Shown piece after piece: positions 41,185-50,096 of a DNA stretch of 64,000 nt (position 1 is the first letter of the stretch; each line of letters starts with the position of its first letter). The stretch covers positions 186,001 to 250,000 of the forward strand of contig NZ_MRCQ01000001.1 of NCBI RefSeq assembly GCF_002304005.1. Direction: 5' to 3'. The notes beneath the pieces were generated by a model. The model made no database searches, had not been told where the DNA came from, and saw nothing but the letters and a program-made list of their open reading frames with translations. A program made the position numbers and the translations under genes. Source of the DNA: Flavobacterium sp. ACN6 (GTDB lineage: Bacteria > Bacteroidota > Bacteroidia > Flavobacteriales > Flavobacteriaceae).

Positions 41185-41672
41185 AAATCATTTTTCGTAT
41201 TAATTTAACCAAAAAAAAATAAACAGTTGTTAATATAATTATTAACAATATTCTCTAAAAAACTTAAAAAACAACTCCTAAAAACACATTTTAACAAAAA
41301 AAACTTTTATAAGATCAACATTATCGTGCAAATTGATTGTTTTGTTTAACATATCAATGTTACAAATAAAATCGTTAAAGTGCAAAAAAAATCAGACAAA
41401 ATACTTAAATTTTATCTTAGCGTAGAAAAAGTCTGACCTCACACATTTTCAACTTATGATTCTCTTCAAAACTAAATTATCCTGTGGATTCTAGCTTTTA
41501 ATTAAAAAAATATAATCTTTTATTAAACCTTTTACTCCGTTTGCAGTCTAAATGCAAACCTTTGTAGATACAAGTGTTAAATAAAAGCTAACATCTTTCG
41601 ATTTCACAACAAAAAGTTAAATTTGCTACTTACTAAAAACGCAGACCTAAAACCATATTCACTTCAATTTTT
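41185..41672. promoter_or_regulatory. Long divergent control region before the RND operon
   Basis: There are 488 bases without a gene. At 41227-41248 is the palindrome TTGTTAATA-TAAT-TATTAACAA, an operator-like site close to the redoxin-like gene. At 41618-41625 TAAATTTG is a promoter box for the RND adaptor gene, 48 bases before the ATG. The rest is AT-rich. The length suggests regulated, divergent transcription, but no regulator gene adjoins. Confidence 0.5.
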
Positions 41673-42731
41673 ATGAAAGTAAAACACCTCATTTACACCC
41701 TTTTAATAGTAGCCATAGGAGGCTTTATTGCTTATAGAGTGGTATCTAACAAAAGTAAAAACGACGATAATAAAAAATCTGGCGATAAAAACACTCCCAC
41801 AACTGTTAACGGAATCGTAATAAAAACGGATACTTTTGATAATAATTTATCACTTTCAGGATCTATTGAAGCAAATGAACAGGTAGAAATTCACAGTGAG
41901 GTTTCAGGAATTGTAGAAGGAATATTTTTTAGTGAAGGAACCAACGTTACCAAAGGACAAGTTTTACTAAAAGTAAATGATATAGAATTAAGAGCGCAGT
42001 TACGACAAGCTGTAACCAGAGAAGGTTTAACTGCAGAAAATGAAAGAAGAGCAAAACTTTTACTTCAAAAAGAAGCTATAAGCCAAGAGGAGGCAGACAT
42101 TGCAAAAGCAGATCTTGCTTCTGCACAAGCACAAAGCCAATTAATACGTGCGCAAATATCTAAGACATCTGTAAGAGCGCCTTTTTCAGGAAAAATTGGT
42201 TTAAGAAATATTTCACCTGGAACCTACATTACTCCAACTGTTTTGGTTGCAAAGTTGGTTAATACTGGAAAATTAAAAATCACATTTTCTATACCAGAGA
42301 AATACGCAGCGCAGGTAAAATCTGGAACAACAATCGATTTTACTGTTTCGGGATCTACTAAAATATATAATGCCAAAATTTATGCTATCGAACCTGAAGT
42401 TGCCGTTGCGACACGTACACTTCAAATTCGTGCAATTGCAGACAATACCGACGGAAAACTTTTCCCAGGAACTTTTGCTGAAGTAAAACTGCCTTTAAAT
42501 ACAATTAAAGATGCGATTGTAGTTCCTTCGCAGGCAATAGTACCAATTCAGGATGGTAAAAAAGTATTTGTAGCCAACATGGGAAAAGCTAAAGAAGTTA
42601 TGGTTGATGCTACCACAAGAACTGATTCTTCCATTTTGATTTTGTCAGGATTAAAAGCAGGTGATACTTTAATTACAAGCGGTGTAATGTCATTAAAAGA
42701 CGAAGCACCGATTAAAGTTAAAGTAAAATAG
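41673..42731 (+). CDS. RND efflux periplasmic adaptor subunit
   Basis: The protein has 352 residues. An N-terminal anchor (about 5-24) precedes a lysine- and asparagine-rich spacer. The lipoyl halves are SGSIEANEQVEIHSEVSGIVEGIFFSEGTNVTKGQVLLKV (about 68-110) and ISKTSVRAPFSGKIGLRNISPGTYI (about 165-190), with a helical hairpin between them. A beta-barrel and the membrane-proximal domain follow. It links the inner-membrane pump (42855-45953) to the outer-membrane channel (46015-47325). A 123-bp gap with a REP-like palindrome separates it from the pump gene. Confidence 0.94.
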   Translation: MKVKHLIYTLLIVAIGGFIAYRVVSNKSKNDDNKKSGDKNTPTTVNGIVIKTDTFDNNLSLSGSIEANEQVEIHSEVSGIVEGIFFSEGTNVTKGQVLLKVNDIELRAQLRQAVTREGLTAENERRAKLLLQKEAISQEEADIAKADLASAQAQSQLIRAQISKTSVRAPFSGKIGLRNISPGTYITPTVLVAKLVNTGKLKITFSIPEKYAAQVKSGTTIDFTVSGSTKIYNAKIYAIEPEVAVATRTLQIRAIADNTDGKLFPGTFAEVKLPLNTIKDAIVVPSQAIVPIQDGKKVFVANMGKAKEVMVDATTRTDSSILILSGLKAGDTLITSGVMSLKDEAPIKVKVK

Positions 42732-42819
42732 TTAAAGCTAAAAGTCGTAAGTCAAAAGACTTGAATATAGATTAAAGATACCGGTAAGATTTAGCAACAA
42801 ATCTGAAATCTAAAATCAA

Positions 42820-42835
42820 TCCCGAGGCTTCGGGA
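42820..42835. repeat. REP-like palindrome, copy 6, within the RND operon
   Basis: TCCCGAGGCTTCGGGA lies between the adaptor and pump genes, flanked by AATCTAAAATC-type repeats. In the message it would form a hairpin 20 bases before the pump ATG. Confidence 0.6.
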
Positions 42836-42854
42836 CTAAAATCTAAAACCATAA

Positions 42855-45800
42855 ATGAGTTTATCAACTACAAGCATAAAAAGACCTGTTTTAACCATAG
42901 TACTGAATCTACTAATCATATTATTCGGTTTTATTGGTTATACCTTTTTAGGTGTTAGAGAATTTCCTTCTATTGACCCTGCGCAGGTTTCTATTCGTAC
43001 CAATTATACTGGTGCCAATTCTGATATTATTGAATCGCAAATTACCGAACCTCTTGAAAAAGCGGTAAATGCAATTGACGGAATTCGAAATATTACTTCT
43101 TCTAGTAATCAAGGAAGCAGCAATATCACTATAGAATTTAATCTTGACAAAGATTTAGAAGAAGCTGCAAACGATGTTCGTGATAAAGTTTCGCAGGCAA
43201 TCAGGAATTTGCCACAGGATATTGATGCACCGCCGGTTGTTTCTAAAGCAGATGCTGATAGTGAATCTATCATCTCAATGACGGTTCAAAGTGATACCAG
43301 AAGCTCATTAGAATTAAGTGATTATGCAGAAAACGTTATTTCACAGCGTTTAGAGACTATTCCTGGAGTAAGCGCCGTACAAATTTGGGGACAAAAAAGG
43401 TACGCAATGCGTTTATGGATCGATCCATCAAAACTTGCGGCGTACGGTTGTACCGTGGCCGAAGTGCGCGCTGCACTTAATGCTCAAAATGTAGAATTAC
43501 CATCTGGAAAATTAACTGGAAACAATACTGAATTAACGGTAAAAACAATTGGAAACTTATCCAAACCAGAAGAATTCAATAATATTATCATTCGTACAGA
43601 CGGTGATAAAATCGTTCGTTTAAGCGATGTCGGCGGAGCCGAATTAGGACCAGAAAATATCGAAACTGGACTAACCTCTTCTGGAATGCCAATGATTGGA
43701 TTAGCAATTGTACCAATGCCAGGAGCCAATTATTTGGATATTTCGTCTGAGTTTTATAAAAAATACGAAGCTCTAAAAAATGATTTACCCAAAGATATCA
43801 AACTTAATATTGCGCTTGACAATACACAATTCGTAAAAAAATCTGTACTAGAAGTTGTCGAAACATTAGGAATTTCGATACTTCTGGTAATTATAATTAT
43901 TTACTTATTCTTTAGAGACTGGGCAATTGCGTTCAGACCTTTAATTGATATTCCTGTATCGTTAATTGCTACATTCTTTGTTATGTGGCTTTTAGGATTC
44001 TCTATAAATGTCTTAACACTTTTAGCTATTGTTTTGGCTACAGGTTTAGTGGTCGATGACGGAATTGTGGTTACCGAAAATATCTTCAAAAAAGTCGAAG
44101 AAGGAATGTCGCCTATTGAAGCAGCTATTAAAGGTTCTAATGAAATTTTCTATGCCGTAATTTCCATTTCGGTAACACTTGCCTCGGTATTTTTACCCGT
44201 AATTTTCTTAGAAGGTTTTGTTGGCCGACTCTTTAGGGAATTTGGAGTTGTAATTGGTGCGGCCGTATTGATTTCTGCCTTTGTATCCTTGACTTTAACG
44301 CCAATGCTGAATGCATATTTAATGAAAGGCGGCGAACAGAAAAAATCTAAATTCTACATTAAAACAGAACCATTTTTTGAAAAAATGAACAGCGGTTATG
44401 CTGAAGCGCTTTCTAAATTTATGGAAAAGAAATGGATCAGTTTTCCAATTCTAATTGTTTGTTTTGGAATTATCTATTTATTTTTCACCATTCTTCCAAA
44501 AGAAACTGCTCCATATGATGATCGTAGTTCTGTAACCATGCGTATGACTACTCCTGAAGGTTCTTCTTATGATTATACCAATCGTTTTATGCAGGAAATA
44601 TCACAGCTGGTTGACGATTCTATTCCAGAAAAGAAAGTAAGTCTTGTTATAACAGCTCCTGGATCGGGAGGTTCTGCAGCGAATTCTGGTTTTATCAGAC
44701 TTTCATTAAAGAATCCAGAAGAAAGAGAACGATCTCAAAAAGAAATTGCTGATCAATTATCAAAATGGACTAAAAGATATCCTGATGCCAAAACATCTGT
44801 AATTCAACAGCCTACAATTGCCGTAAACAGACGTGGAGGTCTTCCTATTCAATATATTATTCAAGCTCCAACTTTTGATAAACTGAGAGAAAAAATCCCT
44901 CTTTTTATGAACGAAGTGGGAAAAAGTGATGTTTTTTCTACTACTGATGTGAATTTGAAATTTAACAAACCCGAAATCAATGTTTCAATTGATCGTGCAA
45001 AAGCAGAAAGTTTAGGGATCTCGATTATTGATATTGCACAGACTTTACAGCTTTCGTTAAGCGGACAGCGTTTTGGATATTTCATTAAAAATGGAAAACA
45101 ATATCAAGTAATTGGTCAGTTTGATCAAAAAGACAGATCAAAACCTTTGGATTTGACTTCGATGTTTGTAAAAAACAAAAACGGAGAATTAATTCAAATG
45201 GATAACGTTGTCAAAGTTTACGAGCAGAGTAATCCACCGCAATTGTACCACAACAATCGTTATATGTCGGCAACTGTTGCTGCAGGTTTGGCTCCAGGAA
45301 AAAGTATGGGAGACGGAATTAAAGAAATGGACCGAATTAAAGCTAAAGTTTTAGACGAAACTTTTACAACCGATTTAAGTGGAGAATCTCGAGATTTCGT
45401 AGAAAGCAGCTCGAATACTTCTTTCGCCTTCGGATTGGCTTTATTGCTTATTTTCTTAATTCTTGCCGCACAATTTGAAAGTTTTATTGATCCGTTTATT
45501 ATCATTCTAACTGTTCCAATGGCGGTTGCAGGAGCTTTATTTTCACTTTGGTTATTCAATCAGAGTTGGAATATCTTCAGCCAGATTGGTACCGTAATGT
45601 TAATTGGTCTGGTAACCAAAAATGGTATTTTGATAGTCGAATTTGCGAACCAGTTACGCGAACAAGGGAAACCAAAATTAGAAGCTATTTTAGAAGCTTC
45701 AGAAGCGCGTTTACGTCCAATTTTAATGACCAGTTTGGCAATTGCTTTGGGAGCACTTCCAATTGCAATGTCACTTGGAGCTGCGTCAACTAGTAGAATT

Positions 45801-45953
45801 GGTATGGGAGTTGTAATTGTAGGAGGAACCATTTTTTCATTGGCTTTAACGCTTTTTGTAATTCCTGCTATTTATTTAATGTGGTCTAGGGCTAGAAAAC
45901 ATTATCCAGAATTTGACCATATTGACGAATACGAAAAAGAAAGTATAAAATAG
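42855..45953 (+). CDS. RND efflux pump, inner-membrane permease (HAE1-type)
   Basis: The protein has 1032 residues with 12 membrane segments and two large periplasmic loops (about 35-330 and 555-860), as in AcrB. The proton relay aspartates lie in GLVVDDGIVVTENIFKKVEEGM near 397-418. REFGVVIGAAVLISAFVSLTLTPML and the second-half IGLVTKNGILIVEFANQLREQGK are family signatures. It exports drugs, detergents or lipophilic compounds using the proton gradient, but specificity cannot be read here. It is encoded together with its adaptor and TolC-like channel. A strong terminator ends the operon. Confidence 0.96.
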   Translation: MSLSTTSIKRPVLTIVLNLLIILFGFIGYTFLGVREFPSIDPAQVSIRTNYTGANSDIIESQITEPLEKAVNAIDGIRNITSSSNQGSSNITIEFNLDKDLEEAANDVRDKVSQAIRNLPQDIDAPPVVSKADADSESIISMTVQSDTRSSLELSDYAENVISQRLETIPGVSAVQIWGQKRYAMRLWIDPSKLAAYGCTVAEVRAALNAQNVELPSGKLTGNNTELTVKTIGNLSKPEEFNNIIIRTDGDKIVRLSDVGGAELGPENIETGLTSSGMPMIGLAIVPMPGANYLDISSEFYKKYEALKNDLPKDIKLNIALDNTQFVKKSVLEVVETLGISILLVIIIIYLFFRDWAIAFRPLIDIPVSLIATFFVMWLLGFSINVLTLLAIVLATGLVVDDGIVVTENIFKKVEEGMSPIEAAIKGSNEIFYAVISISVTLASVFLPVIFLEGFVGRLFREFGVVIGAAVLISAFVSLTLTPMLNAYLMKGGEQKKSKFYIKTEPFFEKMNSGYAEALSKFMEKKWISFPILIVCFGIIYLFFTILPKETAPYDDRSSVTMRMTTPEGSSYDYTNRFMQEISQLVDDSIPEKKVSLVITAPGSGGSAANSGFIRLSLKNPEERERSQKEIADQLSKWTKRYPDAKTSVIQQPTIAVNRRGGLPIQYIIQAPTFDKLREKIPLFMNEVGKSDVFSTTDVNLKFNKPEINVSIDRAKAESLGISIIDIAQTLQLSLSGQRFGYFIKNGKQYQVIGQFDQKDRSKPLDLTSMFVKNKNGELIQMDNVVKVYEQSNPPQLYHNNRYMSATVAAGLAPGKSMGDGIKEMDRIKAKVLDETFTTDLSGESRDFVESSSNTSFAFGLALLLIFLILAAQFESFIDPFIIILTVPMAVAGALFSLWLFNQSWNIFSQIGTVMLIGLVTKNGILIVEFANQLREQGKPKLEAILEASEARLRPILMTSLAIALGALPIAMSLGAASTSRIGMGVVIVGGTIFSLALTLFVIPAIYLMWSRARKHYPEFDHIDEYEKESIK

Positions 45954-46014
45954 AAACCAAAAAATCACGAATTTTATTGCAAAAGTCGTGATGAGCTGGT
46001 AAAAGAAAATAAAA

Positions 46015-47325
46015 ATGAATATCAAAAAAATATACTGCACTTTACTAATTCTGTTCGCCTGCATTATTGAGGCGAATGCACAGGAAGTTCTGACTATTGA
46101 ACAGGCTATGACTATAGCTTTGGAAAATAATTTTGAAATTAAAATAGCCAAAAATAATTCCAAAATAAGCGAGACAAATGTTACGATAGGAAATGCCGGA
46201 ATGCTGCCAACTGCCACGGCTTCTGTCGTTGATAATAACAATCTTACGAATTCAACACAAGTTCGTCAGGATGGTACATCGACCACATTAAACAACGCTA
46301 AAAACAATAGTTTAAATTACGGCGTAAGCTTAGGCTGGACCGTTTTTGACGGAATGAAAATGTTCGCCAGATTTGACCAATTACAAGAACTTCAGAAACT
46401 TGGCGATGCCGAACTGAAGAGAACTATCTTAGTTAAAATCGGTCAGGTAAACTCTGCTTATTATGATTTAGTACAACAGCAGCATCAATTATCGGCTTTG
46501 GATACTACAATTGTAATTTCTAAACAAAGATTGACTTTAGCCCAAAACAGATTCAGCATTGGAAAAGCTTCTAAACTTGAAGTTTTAAACGCGCAAGTGG
46601 ATTTAAATTCAGATCAAGTTGCTTTATTGAGACAAAAAGAATCGTACGCAAATGCAAAAATATTATTGAATCAATATTTAGCCAGAGATCCTCAGATTAA
46701 TTTTAGAGTTACTAACGAGGTTGTAGTTGATAATAAATTGGTTTTGGTTGATTTGATGGAATTAGCCCAAAAACAAAATCCAGCACTTGAATCGCAAATA
46801 ATAAATAAACGTATTGCTGAATTGCAGCTCAAACAAGTAAAGGCAGACCGCTACCCCATTTTGCGACTAACTACAGGTTATAATTTTTCTGAAAGCGAAT
46901 CCAGTTTAGGTTTTACCAGCGAAAACACTTCAAAAGGTTTAAACTACGGTTTTAATGCGACTATGAATATTTTTGATGGTTTTAATCAGCATCGAAATGA
47001 GAAAGTTGCCAAAATGCAGATTGAAAATACGCAGATTGCGATCGAACAGCAAGGCCTGATTTTAAATACACAATTAAGCACCGCTTTTCAAACTTATATG
47101 ACCAATCTTGAGTTAATTGAACTAGAAGAAAATAACGAAGCTATTGCAAAACAAAATCTAGACATTACACTTGATAAATTTAAAATTGGAACTATTACAA
47201 CTTTAGATTTCAGAACCGCTCAGCTGAATTATGTCAATGCAAAAGTGCGCTACAGCAATGCACAATATGAAGCTAAACTATCTGAAATTGCCCTAAAAGA
47301 ATTAGCAGGAAACATTACTTTTTAA
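46015..47325 (+). CDS. TolC-family outer-membrane efflux channel
   Basis: The protein has 436 residues. A signal peptide (about 1-21, IYCTLLILFACIIEANA-Q) is followed by two repeats of long helices. LTIEQAMTIALENNFEIKIAKNN at the mature start is the family signature, and QNRFSIGKASKLEVLNAQVDLNSDQ and LDKFKIGTITTLDFRTAQLNYVNAKVRYSNAQYEAKLSEIALKELAG are the two helical hairpins. It forms the exit duct of the RND pump encoded just upstream, with a 61-bp gap. No membrane anchor cysteine is seen. Confidence 0.94.
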   Translation: MNIKKIYCTLLILFACIIEANAQEVLTIEQAMTIALENNFEIKIAKNNSKISETNVTIGNAGMLPTATASVVDNNNLTNSTQVRQDGTSTTLNNAKNNSLNYGVSLGWTVFDGMKMFARFDQLQELQKLGDAELKRTILVKIGQVNSAYYDLVQQQHQLSALDTTIVISKQRLTLAQNRFSIGKASKLEVLNAQVDLNSDQVALLRQKESYANAKILLNQYLARDPQINFRVTNEVVVDNKLVLVDLMELAQKQNPALESQIINKRIAELQLKQVKADRYPILRLTTGYNFSESESSLGFTSENTSKGLNYGFNATMNIFDGFNQHRNEKVAKMQIENTQIAIEQQGLILNTQLSTAFQTYMTNLELIELEENNEAIAKQNLDITLDKFKIGTITTLDFRTAQLNYVNAKVRYSNAQYEAKLSEIALKELAGNITF

Positions 47326-47377
47326 CTTGTTTTCTTTAATTAATTTTAAAGTATAAAAAAATAAACGAAAACTTTAT

Positions 47378-47446
47378 AAAAGGCGTTTCACTAATTTGAA
47401 TACATATCGCTATGTGTGTTTAAATTAGTGAAACGCCTTTTTTATA
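47378..47446 (+). terminator. Strong terminator of the RND operon
   Basis: AAAAGGCGTTTCACTAATTT at 47378-47397 pairs perfectly over 20 bases with its reverse complement at 47422-47441, which runs into TTTT. The loop holds a second perfect hairpin, ACATA-TCGC-TATGT. It is unusually long for a terminator, so it may also be a repeat element or protect the 3' end. Confidence 0.88.
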
Positions 47447-47518
47447 CTCAACGAAAAACTATGATTCTATGTGTTAAGAATATTTTTTCTATTTTAACCA
47501 AATAGTTAATTTTTAATT

Positions 47519-47526
47519 TAAATTTG
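47519..47526 (+). promoter_or_regulatory. Promoter -7 box of the bestrophin gene
   Basis: TAAATTTG fits TAnnTTTG and lies 17 bases before the ATG at 47544. Confidence 0.45.
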
Positions 47527-47543
47527 TTTCAAAACAAACTTAA

Positions 47544-48407
47544 ATGATTTCCTATAATACCAAAGACTGGTTTACTTTTATTTTTCATTTTCATAAGTCT
47601 GATACCGTTCGTAAACTGTTTCCAATTATAATTGCCATTGGCATATATGCAGCAGTTGTAGGTTATCTTGAAGTCGAATATTTTAAAGTGACGAAAAACG
47701 ATTACATTCACAATATTCCTATTATGCACGGAATGCTGGGTTTTGTAATCTCGCTTTTGCTTGTTTTTAGAACCAATACAGCCTATGACCGCTGGTGGGA
47801 AGGCCGTAAACTTTGGGGACAGCTTGTAAATAACAGCCGTAATTTTGCCATAAAACTTTCCGCAATTTTAAAAGATGAAAACGACAGGAAGTTCTTTAGA
47901 AAATACATTCCGATGTATGCCGATGTTTTGCATAAACATTTGAAAGATGATGAAACCAGCAAACAGCTTTTTGAAGATGTCGATTTGGATATTGATCATC
48001 ACAAACACAAACCCAACCAGTTAAAAAGAATAATGTATCATAAAATTAATGATTTGTATGATGCAAAAAAGATTACAGGCGATCAGCTGATTATATTAGA
48101 TGACGAATTAACTGCTTTTACCGATATTTGCGGTGCTTGTGAGCGCATCAAAAACACCCCTATTCCCTACTCTTACAGTGCTTTTATAAAAAAATTCATT
48201 TTCTTTTATACCATGACACTGCCATTTGGGTATTCTGTAAGTTTGGGTTATTTTGTGGCTCCGGTTGTGGTTTTTATCTTTTATGTTTTAGCCAGTTTAG
48301 AACTTATTGCAGAGGAAATCGAAGATCCGTTTGGAGACGACGAGAATGATCTTCCAACAAAAAAGATTTCAGAAAATATCAAAAAACACGTTGAAGAGCT
48401 GATTTAA
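47544..48407 (+). CDS. Bestrophin-family ion channel
   Basis: The protein has 287 residues. WFTFIFHFHKSDTVRKLFPIIIAIGIYAAVVGYLEV at the start, LLLVFRTNTAYDRWWEGRKLWGQLVNNSRNFA (residues about 75-106) and the C-terminal PFGYSVSLGYFVAPVVVFIFYVLASLELIAEEIEDPFGDDENDLPT match bacterial bestrophins (YneE-like), which form pentameric inner-membrane channels. The PFG(D/E)D-N-DLP motif is complete. Bacterial members conduct cations. It is followed by the AraC gene in the same direction but separated by 72 bases. Confidence 0.92.
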   Translation: MISYNTKDWFTFIFHFHKSDTVRKLFPIIIAIGIYAAVVGYLEVEYFKVTKNDYIHNIPIMHGMLGFVISLLLVFRTNTAYDRWWEGRKLWGQLVNNSRNFAIKLSAILKDENDRKFFRKYIPMYADVLHKHLKDDETSKQLFEDVDLDIDHHKHKPNQLKRIMYHKINDLYDAKKITGDQLIILDDELTAFTDICGACERIKNTPIPYSYSAFIKKFIFFYTMTLPFGYSVSLGYFVAPVVVFIFYVLASLELIAEEIEDPFGDDENDLPTKKISENIKKHVEELI

Positions 48408-48479
48408 TAAAACGTTAAAGCTGTTATTTATATTCTTATTTTGCTTAAATTTAGGTCTTTCACCAAAAAATTAAGTTTA

Positions 48480-49403
48480 ATGAACAATCAACGATTTTTA
48501 GTCAACCCGCTTCAGTTATCACAAGAAAAATCGTTGAAGACTCTTGTTGAAAATAGAACTATTTACAATCTTAATCATTGTGAGTTAAATTTATTTGAAA
48601 CGTATGAATCGACTAAAATGGTTCCGTTAAAATTCAATGATTTGGTTGTTACCAGTATGCTTCGAGGCAAAAAAGTAATGCATCTTTTTGATGATCCAGA
48701 ATTTGAGTATCTGCCGGGTGAAACTGTTATTGTTCCTTCAAACGTAGAAATGAAAATTGATTTCCCAGAAGCATCAAAAAACAATCCTACACAATGTCTA
48801 GCTTTAGCAATTGATCAGGAAAAAATTACTGAGATTTTAAACTTCTTAAATGAGCAGTATCCAAAAGAGGGAAATAATATGTTTTGGCAGTTAAACTATC
48901 AGAATTATTTCTTCTACAACAATGTCGAAATGGCGGCAACGATCAATAAGCTGATTAAGGAATGTATGAGTACCTCGATCACCAAAGATATTTTAGCCGA
49001 TTTGACCCTAAAAGAATTGTTGATTCGAATTATTCAAACGCAGACCGTAAAATCCTTGGATGAAGGAACATTTATTGAATCTAATAATCCAATTACAGAA
49101 GTTACGGAATATATCAAGCAGAATTTGAAGGAAAATATGAATTTGAAAACGCTCAGCGAAAAAGCCTGCATGAGCACAACTTCTTTCTACCGTTTCTTTA
49201 AACGCGAACTCGGAATGAGTCCGATTGAATATATTCTGAATGAAAAGATAAAATGTGCCAAAAATCTATTGAAGAATCCGACACTGCAAATCAACGAAGT
49301 TTGTTATTTAGCGGGTTTTGAAGACGCGAATTACTTTATCAGATTATTTAAAAAATACGAAGGAATTACACCGAAACAGTATCAGCTACTATTTATTAAT
49401 TAA
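48480..49403 (+). CDS. AraC-family transcription regulator
   Basis: The protein has 307 residues. The N-terminal half is a cupin-like AraC_N (PF06719-type) domain, LPGETVIVPSNVEMKIDFPEAS. The C-terminal half has two helix-turn-helices (about 210-300): NLKTLSEKACMSTTSFYRFFKRELGMSPIEYILNEKI and INEVCYLAGFEDANYFIRLFKKYEGITPKQYQ. The start is ATG 48480; upstream codons in frame are non-ATG. It faces a DUF779 gene and an aldehyde dehydrogenase on the other strand. The same trio is often found together, so it probably controls them, perhaps in response to an aldehyde or alcohol. Confidence 0.92.
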   Translation: MNNQRFLVNPLQLSQEKSLKTLVENRTIYNLNHCELNLFETYESTKMVPLKFNDLVVTSMLRGKKVMHLFDDPEFEYLPGETVIVPSNVEMKIDFPEASKNNPTQCLALAIDQEKITEILNFLNEQYPKEGNNMFWQLNYQNYFFYNNVEMAATINKLIKECMSTSITKDILADLTLKELLIRIIQTQTVKSLDEGTFIESNNPITEVTEYIKQNLKENMNLKTLSEKACMSTTSFYRFFKRELGMSPIEYILNEKIKCAKNLLKNPTLQINEVCYLAGFEDANYFIRLFKKYEGITPKQYQLLFIN

Positions 49404-49405
49404 TA

Positions 49406-49440
49406 AAGGTACTGAGGTTCTGAGATGCTGAGGGTCTAAG
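49406..49440. repeat. Degenerate CTGAG/CTAAG tract
   Basis: GTACTGAGGTTCTGAGATGC and further CTGAGGGTCTAAGG units directly follow the AraC stop codon. It is the same low-complexity family as at 27778-27815 and 38323-38399. Confidence 0.5.
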
Positions 49441-49449
49441 GTTTTCAAC

Positions 49450-49498
49450 TTGAAACTTGAAACTTGAAACTTGAAACTTGAAACTTGGAACTTGAAAC
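49450..49498. repeat. (TTGAAAC)7 tandem repeat
   Basis: There are seven exact-length units of TTGAAAC. The sixth has one change (TTGGAAC). A unit length of seven and seven copies make it a microsatellite prone to slippage, lying between the AraC gene and the convergent DUF779 gene. Shorter TTGAAAC runs occur near 21632. Confidence 0.85.
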
Positions 49499-49504
49499 AA
49501 CAAT

Positions 49505-49879
49505 TCACTCAATCCTTGTCACTGGTTCTAAATCTTTTTCTTCTTCTGGAGTAAAAATTCTATATTCTATTTGAAATGTTTTCTTTAAAGGCGTTTCCAG
49601 CGAAAAACCTCCAACACCAAAAGCATCAATTACCGTTAATGTAAAATGGGCATGTTTCCAATATTCGAATAAATCTTTGTCTACCCAAAATTCGGTATTT
49701 TCAATCACACCAATACAAACGTCTCCCATGCGCTGATAATAACCTCCTTTTTCAAAACATTGCGGTTGTGTGCCTTCACAGCATCCTCCTGCTTGATAGA
49801 ACATCAAATCGCCATGTTTTTCTTTTAGAATATTTATCAGGTCAACTGCTTTTTCTGTGGCATCAATTCTTCTAATCAT
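49505..49879 (-). CDS. DUF779 family protein
   Basis: The protein has 124 residues and is cytoplasmic. GDLMFYQAGGCCEGTQPQCFEKGGYY at about 24-49 is the family signature, with a cysteine pair and a third cysteine that could hold a metal; DVCIGVIENTEFWVD follows. The gene is nearly always near aldehyde dehydrogenase genes. Its molecular role is unknown; it may assist or protect the enzyme. It is downstream of the dehydrogenase on the same strand, with a gap of about 217 bases in between that holds no gene. Confidence 0.9.
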   Translation of the reverse strand: MIRRIDATEKAVDLINILKEKHGDLMFYQAGGCCEGTQPQCFEKGGYYQRMGDVCIGVIENTEFWVDKDLFEYWKHAHFTLTVIDAFGVGGFSLETPLKKTFQIEYRIFTPEEEKDLEPVTRIE

Positions 49880-50096
49880 AACTTTAAAATTTAAAAAACA
49901 GCAAGCTTTTTTAGGAGCTTACTGTTTTAACATAACCAACTATTTAAGTTTTCACTTCAATCAAACACTAACTCGACTGGAATTAAATCAAAATTGCCTG
50001 GAGTAAGTTCGTGCAATGCCATTAAGATTTACAGCTTAACGCCCCATACATCACATTTCATTTCCTAAGAATCCTCCAGGATTTTGATATTTTATT

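Noticed and set aside
49450..49498. CRISPR-like array
   Set aside because: Units are seven bases, adjacent and without spacers, and no cas gene is present. It is a microsatellite.
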